The translations under genes were made by a program, and so were the position numbers. Source: CAYMLQ01 sp964390795 (GTDB lineage Bacteria > Verrucomicrobiota > Kiritimatiellia > RFP12 > UBA1067). Taken from it: DNA of 11,361 nucleotides. Shown here one piece after another: positions 5,192 through 11,361 of this stretch (the stretch's first letter is position 1; each line of letters opens with the position of its first letter). Location of the stretch: positions 1-11,361 of the forward strand of contig CAYMLQ010000175.1 of the NCBI GenBank assembly GCA_964390795.1, in the 5' to 3' direction. Under the pieces are notes generated by a model, which worked only from the letters and a program-made list of their open reading frames with translations, had not been told where the DNA came from and did no database searches.

Positions 5192-7770
5192 GGCTTATTC
5201 TCCTCCACAACAGGCCAGCTTGCGCGCAGGTCGTCGCGGTAGCAACCGATCTTCTCGACCGGGATGCGCTGAAAACCAAGCGTGAATGCCGGCGACTCTC
5301 GCTTGAGCTGGTAGTCGTCTTTGTCGGCGTTGACGAACAGCGGCTCGGCGACGAGCGAGTGGCGGTCCATGCCGAGCGCCTGCCATGCGGCCCATTCGTC
5401 CATCGCCTCGGCGGCGTGCAGTTCCACATCATCGACGCAGACCGCGCCGTCACCGTCGGGCAACCGGATGCGGACGTAACAGCTTTTCATCTCCGGCGGT
5501 TGAGCGGGGAAGCGGGCAATCAATTCGTGCTGCGACCACTCCTTGCCCACGCTGACCGTCTTCACCGATTGCCAACTGTACACGTTGGCTCGGTAGGCTT
5601 GCAGGCCGATCTCGACGCGCGTGTTCGGCTGGTCGGCGCGGAACCACGCGGCGAGGCGATAGACTTGGCCGGTCTGGACGGGAACCTCGGCGCTCTTTAC
5701 GCTCGGAATGCGTGCCCACGATTCCTTGTCCTTGTTGGCTGGAATCGGTTTCCCCATCAGCCGCAGGCAGCCGCGACCGCCGTGCGGCGAGTCGGCGCAA
5801 AGCGCGACGTGGTCGTTCGTGCTCGGCCGGATGTGCCACTTCCAAATTTCTGGCGCCTCGAAATCGGCGTTGGGCGGCGCGACGTTCGGGCCGGCAACGG
5901 CCTTGAGCTTGAACTGGCCGGTCTTGAGCGGCTGGTCGAAATGCCAGACGAGGTTGGAGTCGGAGAGGTTGTGCTCGAACGGGACATTGCGGAAACTGAA
6001 CGGCTGCGGCTGCGGGTCGCGCCAGTAGAGAATGTTCCGGCGAGCGACGTTGCGCTGCATCGTGCGCCCATCGGGCAACGCCACGGTGCGCGGGTCGCGC
6101 AGGCTGGCGACGTTGTGCCACGCCGGCAGGTTGGCGACGGCATCGTATTGCTTGCTCCAGTTCTCGATCTCGCGTTTCCACCAGCCGTAGCTCGTGTCCC
6201 AACCGTTGAACTCGATCTGGCTGGTCGATCCTTGCTCGTGCTGGCCGGTGCCGCACTCGATGAGGATGTTGTTCTCGATCACGTTGTCGCGTCCGTCGTG
6301 GACGTGGATGCCGGAGCGGGGCGTGCGCGCGACGATGTTGCCGGTGACCGTGACGCCCATCGCCGTCCAGTCGAGATAGATGCCCCACGCGAAATACGGC
6401 GCGAGCCATTTGCCGGCTTTGCCGCTGCGGCCGACGACGTCGTGGATGAAATTGTGGCGGATGACGCAGCCGTGGGCCGAGAGCCAGTTCAACGAGCCGC
6501 CGTAGATCGCGCTGGTATCCATCGTTTCGAGGCTGACGTGGTGGATGTCGTTCAACTCGATGACGTGGTTCTGTCCGCCGAACATGACGCCGAAGCGCGG
6601 CAGATGGTGGAGCGTGTTGCGCGCGGCACGGTTGCCGGTGCCGCTGAGGTTGATGCCGCTGCCCTGCTTGTGGAAGATGCCGGTGCGGGTGATGTGGTTG
6701 TTCTCCGCGTAGTTGCCGGCGGGCGCGAGCGTCTTCTCGTCGCCGCCACTGATGTTGATGCCGTGGCTGCCGGTGTCGCTGATGTCGCAGCCGACCACGC
6801 CGCTGCGCGCGCCGCCGGCCACGCTGATGCCGCTTCCGCTGTAGTCGCCGACGTTGCGGATGACGCAACCGGCGATGAGGCAGTTGGTCGTGTTGTTCAG
6901 AGTAACGGCGGTGCCTTCGCAGCACTCGAAGGTGAACCCGCGGAACGTGACGTTCGCCGCGCCCGCGCCGAGTTCGAGAATCGAACGCAGCCGCGGCGCG
7001 TAAGCGGATCGTCCATCCAGCGCCGCCGGAGGCCAGAAGTAGAGCGTGCCGGTTTGGCGATCCAGATACCACTCGCCCGGCGCGTCGAGTTCTTCCAGCA
7101 AGCCGCGCACGAAATAGCGGTCGCCGGCTGCGATGTCGTACGAACAGTCGCGACACAGCGCGATGGTCCTTTGCTCGCGGTCAATCGCGGCGATGGGGGC
7201 GCTGTTGTTCCACCATTCGTGGCTTGGGAAGATGGAGACTTCTCCGTCGGTGGGCCGTGCCCACTGATGGAGGTCGGTAGCGGCCGCTTGGAACGCGCGT
7301 TTGGAAAGTCCCTTCTCCACAAACGTCCAACCGCTGGTGTACGGATCTTTCGGGTCGAGGTTTGGGTAGCGCGCCAACTCCTGTCGCCGGCCATCGAAGA
7401 AGAGCTGGCGGAGCTGGTTGGTACCGACGTTTGCTTTCAGAATCTGTCCTGAGTGCGCTACGAACCCGGTGATCTTTGCGCCGCCGACCAGAATCGGTTT
7501 CTCGTTCCCGTAAGCGCGCCAGATCACGCCGGAATCTTTTGCGTCGAGCTTGAGCGTCTTCGTCAGATGGTAATAGCCGCCACGCACCAAAACGGTTGTC
7601 TCACCGCGACGCTCCAGCGTGCGCACGATGTCGCGCGCACGCTCCACGGTCGCGAACGGCTTCGCCCGCGTGCCGGGATTGGCATCGTCTCCGGTGGCGG
7701 CCACGTAGAACTCGGCGGCATGCCCCGACGCCACCAGCAGGGCGGAGAGAAGCGTGAAATGGATGTTCAT
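5188..7770 (-). CDS. Large secreted right-handed beta-helix glycosidase-like protein (GH141-like) with nested CBM-like domain
   Basis: Residues here are counted from the upstream in-frame ATG at 7776 (862 aa). The preferred start is M3 at 7770 (860 aa), because AGGA lies 8 nt before it but only 2 nt before 7776. A Sec signal ends near GHAAE. Residues 21-140 have the opening typical of GH141/GH120-like beta-helix enzymes: AEFYVAATGDDANPGT, TVLVRGGYYHL, a DSG turn (81-83), ILVGGAKITGF, and R-R-Q-E-L-A-R-Y-P-N (130-139). Residues 265-510 are parallel beta-helix coils with many N-N-x-I and G-I-x-V/I turns. Residues 630-790 look like a jelly-roll carbohydrate-binding domain (AAWFRADQPNTRVEIGLQAY; VDDVELHAA). 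Residues 795-845 return to the usual beta-helix ending (DRHSLVAEPLFVN; SPAFTLGFQRI). GH141 members known to me are alpha-L-fucosidase or xylanase. The family call rests on motif memory, so the activity is tentative; beta-helix architecture is firm. Confidence 0.88.
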   Translation of the reverse strand: MNIHFTLLSALLVASGHAAEFYVAATGDDANPGTRAKPFATVERARDIVRTLERRGETTVLVRGGYYHLTKTLKLDAKDSGVIWRAYGNEKPILVGGAKITGFVAHSGQILKANVGTNQLRQLFFDGRRQELARYPNLDPKDPYTSGWTFVEKGLSKRAFQAAATDLHQWARPTDGEVSIFPSHEWWNNSAPIAAIDREQRTIALCRDCSYDIAAGDRYFVRGLLEELDAPGEWYLDRQTGTLYFWPPAALDGRSAYAPRLRSILELGAGAANVTFRGFTFECCEGTAVTLNNTTNCLIAGCVIRNVGDYSGSGISVAGGARSGVVGCDISDTGSHGINISGGDEKTLAPAGNYAENNHITRTGIFHKQGSGINLSGTGNRAARNTLHHLPRFGVMFGGQNHVIELNDIHHVSLETMDTSAIYGGSLNWLSAHGCVIRHNFIHDVVGRSGKAGKWLAPYFAWGIYLDWTAMGVTVTGNIVARTPRSGIHVHDGRDNVIENNILIECGTGQHEQGSTSQIEFNGWDTSYGWWKREIENWSKQYDAVANLPAWHNVASLRDPRTVALPDGRTMQRNVARRNILYWRDPQPQPFSFRNVPFEHNLSDSNLVWHFDQPLKTGQFKLKAVAGPNVAPPNADFEAPEIWKWHIRPSTNDHVALCADSPHGGRGCLRLMGKPIPANKDKESWARIPSVKSAEVPVQTGQVYRLAAWFRADQPNTRVEIGLQAYRANVYSWQSVKTVSVGKEWSQHELIARFPAQPPEMKSCYVRIRLPDGDGAVCVDDVELHAAEAMDEWAAWQALGMDRHSLVAEPLFVNADKDDYQLKRESPAFTLGFQRIPVEKIGCYRDDLRASWPVVEENKP
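5200..5206 (-). promoter_or_regulatory. Shine-Dalgarno sequence of the GH43-like gene, inside the upstream gene
   Basis: GGAGGAG on the minus strand lies 8 nt before the ATG at 5191. It is formed by the last codons (V-E-E) of the beta-helix gene. With the ATGA overlap it indicates translational coupling. Confidence 0.85.
7703..7720 (-). repeat. 18-bp identity with 5115-5132 in the shared N-terminal coding segment (copy 2)
   Basis: Partner of 5115-5132. It lies just after the signal-peptide codons of the beta-helix gene, and the homology continues at protein level through PGT, PF and TVLVR. It marks common ancestry or module transfer between the two neighbouring genes. Confidence 0.75.
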
Positions 7771-7778
7771 TCTCATTT

Positions 7779-7782
7779 TCCT
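7779..7782 (-). promoter_or_regulatory. Shine-Dalgarno sequence deciding the beta-helix gene start
   Basis: AGGA on the minus strand is 8 nt from the ATG at 7770 and only 2 nt from the ATG at 7776, so it favours the shorter start. It lies in the 35-nt gap after the preceding gene. Confidence 0.6.
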
Positions 7783-7805
7783 GTGTGGCGCTCATTTCAA
7801 AGTTG

Positions 7806-10247
7806 TCATTTCGCCGTGGGGCTGGCCTTAAATTCTGCCACGCTCACGACCATGGGCGTGTCGGTGCTTGCTTCGATGGCGGCGATGCAGGTGTCCAGTT
7901 GATCCACGTGTTCGCTTTTCGCCTTCTTACCTGCGGCTGCGACGAGCTGCGCCCGGATTTCCCGCAGCTGCGGCAGGACGGCCTTGGCGTGGGTGCCGTA
8001 GCGCGGGAGGTATTCGAGGCAGCTTTTCACGCGGTTACCCGCGCCCCACCGCGCGGGCTCCATGACAGACACGCACAGGGCCAGGCCTTCGCGGATGTGC
8101 AGGCGCGACAGGAGGTCGAGCCCGGCGAGGCGGATGCCGTCGCCGAACATCTCGTTGCTGGGCGCGAGGCGCTCAGTCGCCTGGGTGATGGCGGGCAGCA
8201 GCTCCACCAGGTCGCGGTCGGACAGCCCGGAGAAGACTTTCCTCACCGCGGCGCGCGCCACGCTGTCTTCGTTCTGCAGGAGCGATTGAACCGCGGGGTA
8301 GAGCAGCTGGCGGTCAACGCCCTCGATTGATTCGGCGAGGATGCTCTTGGGCTCGCGGCGACCGGGGTAGGGCGAGAAGAGCGCGACGGCGGCCGAGCGC
8401 TGAGCCATGCGGCGCGGGTCGGCCGGGTTCGGGCGCAGCGTCATCGCAAGCAGGTCGCTCACGCTGGCCTTGCGCGCCTCTGCCCCGAGATTGGGCAGGG
8501 CCTCGGCAGCCAAGCATTGCAGCCAGGGATCCGGGTCTTTGAGCAAGGTGCGCAGCTGCGGCGCGGCGGCATCGGCGCGCGGGCCGAGCGCGCCGAGGGC
8601 TTCGCAGGCGCCGTAGCGGGCGTCGCGGCTGGAGCTGGCGAGCAGCTTGAGCACAGCGGGGAGGAAATCCTCCTGCCGCCGGCCCAGCGCGGCGGCGGAG
8701 CGCAGGCGCACCGAGGGCGACCAGCTCGACAGCCCGGCGAGCAGCTGTTCGGCCGTGCGCCGGTCGTAAGGGTTCTCCGCATTTTTGTATGCGAAGTCGC
8801 GCCCGGCAGCGACGACCGCCTCCACCTGCGCGGCGCTGAGGGCCGGCACGGAGAAGGGCTTCCTGCCTGTGAGGCGCAGGCTTCTCAGCGGCAGCGCATA
8901 GGCCAGCAGATAGCCGCCCGAGCAATCCCAGCCCGTGTATTTGCCGTGCTCCTCCTCGCCGACCGGCGAGCCTTGGTAGAGGAAGCGCGCGTCCCAGCCG
9001 CGCGCGAGGTCGTAGTACCACGCCTGCTCCTTCAAATAGGCGCCCGTGGCCAGCGGGCCGCAGCGCGCCACGCCGGGCAGCGCCCAGAGCACGTTGAAAT
9101 AGTTGCCCGTGTGCCCGCGCTCGCGCTCGCTGTAGGCGGCGGTGGACATTTTCGCGAAGAACTCCGCCGCCGCGCGGTCGCCCAGCAGGTCGTAGAGCAC
9201 CGCCGCGCTGGAGCACTTGCCGTTGTCCTCGTGCGCGGGAAACGGCTGGTGGTCGCCGTAGGGCACCGCGCCCTTGTTCACAAACCAGCGCACAAAGCCC
9301 GCCGCCTTGGCGATGGCGCGGTCCAGCGCGGGATCTTTCACGCCGGCGTCGCGGGCCAGCACCATGCCGATACAAAGGCTGAGTCCCGGCTGGTTCATGC
9401 AGCCGTAGCCGTTCAGGTTTCCGTCGGGCAGCGCGAATTTGTGGCCCCAGGTGCCGACCGCGCTCTGGCCGCGCGCCGCCTCCCGCGCGAGACGCTTGAG
9501 GCCGGGCATCACGGACGGGTCGCCGGTCGCGCTGACATACTCCGCAAGGAAGGCGAGCACGTAGCCGTAATACCACGTCGCGAAACCGTCCGCCGAGAAG
9601 TCCGCGGCCCAGCGCGCCTCTTTCTGGAGCAGCGGGAGATACGCCTTGTTTCCGCTGGCCAGCAGCGCGAGCGCATTGAGCGCGCGCGGAATCGGGTTGA
9701 GGGTGCGCGCGTAATCCGGCCCGGCCATCCGCCGGCCGAGCGACTGGCAGCCGAGTTCGAAGACGCGCCTGGATTTCGGGCAGTCATACGGCGCGGTGGC
9801 GCTGTAGCTGCCGAGCACCGGCAGCGGCACCACGACCTCGTCCGACCGCCCTGCGCGCCAGCGCAGCAGGCGCAGCTTCCCGCCGCCTTTCTCCGTCTCC
9901 GCCACTCCGATGGCGCTGGCAAACTGGATGCGCGCGTCGCCGGAAAAGCGCTTCCCGTCCAAGCCGAGAATGACATCGCCGGCGCTCAGTACGGCAGCCG
10001 CCGGAGAGCCTTTCTCCACCGCGGTCACGAGAATCTGACGCGCATCGGCCGAGCGGCCGTTGCTGGTGAAGATCCAGCCGCGCGCCCCGGTCGGCCCGAG
10101 CGTCCAGTCATGCGGCCCGTCCTTGGCAACGGTGTCGCCCGTGGTGAAATCGGGCGTCGTCATCGCCTGCCCTTTGGCCGCCGCAAAAGCCGGAACGGGT
10201 GTGGCAAGAATGGCCGCGAATGCGAGGGCACAAAGGGAGTTGTTCAT
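7806..10247 (-). CDS. Secreted PDZ + alpha/alpha-toroid-like + HEAT-repeat protein (DUF6288-like), function unknown
   Basis: Residues are counted from the GTG at 10250 (814 aa). The ATG at 10247 (813 aa) is preferred, because it sits 7 nt from AGAGGG and forms a TGATG overlap with the upstream stop. Residues 1-24 are a Sec signal (SLCALAFAAILATPVPAFA). Residues 47-145 look like a PDZ domain: GARGWIF, then VEKGSPAAAVLSAGDVILGLDGK (78-100). Residues 185-460 are helical pairs with aromatic and glycine turns, as in alpha/alpha toroids (FATWYYGYVLAFLAEY; GYGCMNQPGLSLCIGM; GHTGNYFNVLWALPG). Residues 505-600 are HEAT-like repeats (SVRLRSAAALG; DARYGACEALGALG; WLQCLAAEALPNLG), and more helices follow. 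The layout matches proteins I recall as DUF6288 from PVC bacteria; the name needs a profile search. No catalytic motif is recognised. Its place between esterase and glycosidase genes suggests a role in handling the same glycan, as a scaffold, binding protein or uncharacterised enzyme. Confidence 0.85.
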   Translation of the reverse strand: MNNSLCALAFAAILATPVPAFAAAKGQAMTTPDFTTGDTVAKDGPHDWTLGPTGARGWIFTSNGRSADARQILVTAVEKGSPAAAVLSAGDVILGLDGKRFSGDARIQFASAIGVAETEKGGGKLRLLRWRAGRSDEVVVPLPVLGSYSATAPYDCPKSRRVFELGCQSLGRRMAGPDYARTLNPIPRALNALALLASGNKAYLPLLQKEARWAADFSADGFATWYYGYVLAFLAEYVSATGDPSVMPGLKRLAREAARGQSAVGTWGHKFALPDGNLNGYGCMNQPGLSLCIGMVLARDAGVKDPALDRAIAKAAGFVRWFVNKGAVPYGDHQPFPAHEDNGKCSSAAVLYDLLGDRAAAEFFAKMSTAAYSERERGHTGNYFNVLWALPGVARCGPLATGAYLKEQAWYYDLARGWDARFLYQGSPVGEEEHGKYTGWDCSGGYLLAYALPLRSLRLTGRKPFSVPALSAAQVEAVVAAGRDFAYKNAENPYDRRTAEQLLAGLSSWSPSVRLRSAAALGRRQEDFLPAVLKLLASSSRDARYGACEALGALGPRADAAAPQLRTLLKDPDPWLQCLAAEALPNLGAEARKASVSDLLAMTLRPNPADPRRMAQRSAAVALFSPYPGRREPKSILAESIEGVDRQLLYPAVQSLLQNEDSVARAAVRKVFSGLSDRDLVELLPAITQATERLAPSNEMFGDGIRLAGLDLLSRLHIREGLALCVSVMEPARWGAGNRVKSCLEYLPRYGTHAKAVLPQLREIRAQLVAAAGKKAKSEHVDQLDTCIAAIEASTDTPMVVSVAEFKASPTAK

Positions 10248-11361
10248 CACTTGGCCCTCTTGAGCTGCTTGAGTTCCGCCATGGCTTCGGCCAAGCCTTT
10301 GCCGATGCCGCCGAGGATCTTTGCCGAGCCGAGGTAGTGAAACTCGAAATTGGAGATGCCTTTCTCCAGCACCTGCCGCTCCCGCTCCGTGAGGCCCTCG
10401 GTGCGCAGCTTCTCATACGCGGCCTTTTCTTCGGCGGGCTTCCATTTTCCCTCGGTCGCGAGCTTCTTCGCCCGTTGTTTGATCTCATTATCCTTCGCTT
10501 TGGCCACAGTCAGCTCGCGATCCCAATACCTCTCCGTCAGCACCGCCGCGACGTTGCCCTTGAACTCCGGCCGCTGCGCTGGCGCAGCCATCGCATCGCG
10601 GAAGTTTTGGTGCGTCGCCTGGTAGCGCTGCTGGTCGGGAGCATATTCTGCGGTCGGCCCGCCGACGCCGAGCACGCCGATGACGAAAGGCAGCTTCGGC
10701 GCGTTCAAATCTTTCCGCACATCGCGAATGAAGTGCGCCAGCGCCTCGCTGTAGGCATCGTAGCCGCCGGGCTTGTCGCGGTTCGGATAGGTGCCGCTAT
10801 CCACCATGTCGTTCCAGCCTTGGAACCAGACAAAGCCCGCCAGCTCGTAGCCCTGCGCCGCATCGTAACCAGGAACCACGCGCTTGATGTCACCGAGTAC
10901 CTTCTTCACATGCTCGACCATGAGCCGGTAGCTCACGCCCGTTTCCTTTTCCTTCGCGGCTTTGAGGGCTGCGAGATCCTTGCCTTGTTTTTGAAAGGCG
11001 GCGAGCTGCGTTTCATTGAACACATACTGTCCGGCGCTCGGCGGACGGAAATCGGTGTTCAGGCTCTTGCCGCCCCACGCGGTCTTAATGAGCAGAACGG
11101 GCGCGTCCGTGACCTTCTGCAGGCAGAGGCCAAAGGTGAACTCCGGCCCGATCTTCGGCCCGCCCTGACTCGCGCCAAAGCCGGCGGTCAGCTTTCCCGT
11201 CTGTTCCGCGTCGGCGCAGCCAATCGAGGAGATCCACACCCGCTCGCAAACCTTCGGCGTGCCGTCCGCGTTCTGCATGTCCGCCAGCAGCGGCTTCGTG
11301 TCCGGGTCCATGCCGATGTGCTCGAACGTGGTCACTTTCGCGTGGCCCTGCATGTTCGACT
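10247..11361 (-). CDS. SASA-type (sialate O-acetylesterase-like) carbohydrate esterase, N-terminus beyond the right edge
   Basis: This is the C-terminal 370 or so residues of an SGNH-type esterase (PF03629-like), which removes acetyl groups from sugars. The open frame passes the ATG at 11353. The two codons before it read S-N, and the last two bases (AG) fit a Gln codon, so the edge holds the family motif G-Q-S-N-M-x-G with nucleophile Ser at 11357-11359. The true start and any signal peptide are therefore outside the window. Counting from the Met at 11353: KTAWGGKSLNTDFRPPS (90-106) and GFVWFQGWND (173-182) match the conserved blocks. H339 (codon 10337-10339) in FEFHYLGSAKI is the likely catalytic His. 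Residues 278-333 form a charged helical insertion ahead of it. The usual Asp three residues before the His is Phe here. The stop overlaps the next start as TGATG. It could deacetylate the polysaccharide attacked by the downstream enzymes. Confidence 0.9.
   Translation of the reverse strand, partial: SNMQGHAKVTTFEHIGMDPDTKPLLADMQNADGTPKVCERVWISSIGCADAEQTGKLTAGFGASQGGPKIGPEFTFGLCLQKVTDAPVLLIKTAWGGKSLNTDFRPPSAGQYVFNETQLAAFQKQGKDLAALKAAKEKETGVSYRLMVEHVKKVLGDIKRVVPGYDAAQGYELAGFVWFQGWNDMVDSGTYPNRDKPGGYDAYSEALAHFIRDVRKDLNAPKLPFVIGVLGVGGPTAEYAPDQQRYQATHQNFRDAMAAPAQRPEFKGNVAAVLTERYWDRELTVAKAKDNEIKQRAKKLATEGKWKPAEEKAAYEKLRTEGLTERERQVLEKGISNFEFHYLGSAKILGGIGKGLAEAMAELKQLKRAK
10255..10260 (-). promoter_or_regulatory. 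Shine-Dalgarno sequence of the DUF6288-like gene, inside the esterase gene
   Basis: AGAGGG on the minus strand lies 7 nt before the ATG at 10247 and 4 nt before the alternative GTG at 10250. It is made from the last K-R-A-K codons of the esterase gene, so translation is probably coupled. Confidence 0.7.

Noticed and set aside
5359..7452. Long plus-strand open frame of 697 codons opposite the beta-helix gene
   Set aside because: It is low in family-like motifs, rich in Val/Ala/Asp/Arg runs as expected from the antisense of a GC-rich gene, and lies fully opposite a strongly supported secreted protein.
5188..7770. Beta-helix protein as a pectate or alginate lyase
   Set aside because: The fold would allow it, but the N-terminal block with RRQELARYPN and the HSLVAEPLF ending fit GH141/GH120-like proteins better; no lyase signature was recognised.
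8517..10337. Plus-strand open frame of 606 codons opposite the DUF6288-like gene
   Set aside because: Arg/Ala/Gly-rich translation without recognisable domains; the minus strand carries a signal peptide, PDZ and HEAT pattern.
1..11361. CRISPR, tRNA, insertion sequence, phage or toxin-antitoxin elements
   Set aside because: No repeated spacer pattern, cloverleaf, inverted terminal repeats, transposase or small paired genes were found; the window is filled with metabolic genes on one strand.

Overview
The window reads as a piece of a high-GC chromosome from a bacterium of the Planctomycetes-Verrucomicrobia-Lentisphaerae (PVC) type. The grounds are family content: secreted Cys-type sulfatases, a PhoD-like phosphatase beside them, a large beta-helix protein, a SASA-type esterase of the form common in that group, and a PDZ/HEAT protein of the DUF6288 kind. 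This is inference from families, not from a marker gene. No tRNA, rRNA, CRISPR array, insertion sequence or phage gene was seen.

Seven protein genes lie on the minus strand, so transcription runs from the right edge to the left edge. In that order they are: a sialate-O-acetylesterase-like (SASA) esterase, cut at its N-terminus by the right edge (10247-11361); a PDZ + toroid-like + HEAT-repeat protein (7806-10247); a large right-handed beta-helix glycosidase-like protein with a nested carbohydrate-binding-like domain (5188-7770); a GH43-like five-bladed beta-propeller protein with a beta-helix-type N-terminal leader (3983-5191); a PhoD-like metallophosphatase (2227-3903); a complete sulfatase (407-2218); and a second sulfatase, cut at its C-terminus by the left edge (1-347). 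Gaps are -4 to +79 nt. Two junctions are stop/start overlaps with Shine-Dalgarno sequences inside the upstream gene, so this is almost surely one operon. No internal promoter or strong terminator is visible.

Every gene with a visible N-terminus starts with a Sec-type signal sequence, so the products should act in the periplasm or outside the cell. Together the set looks like a catabolic cluster for a decorated polysaccharide: an esterase to remove acetyl groups, sulfatases to remove sulfate, a phosphatase/phosphodiesterase, and two glycosidase-like proteins to cut the backbone or side chains. A sulfated, acetylated, possibly fucose-containing glycan such as fucoidan is a reasonable guess, because the beta-helix protein resembles GH141. 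No SusC/SusD pair, transporter or regulator lies inside the window. The least understood member is the DUF6288-type protein, which is translationally coupled to the esterase.
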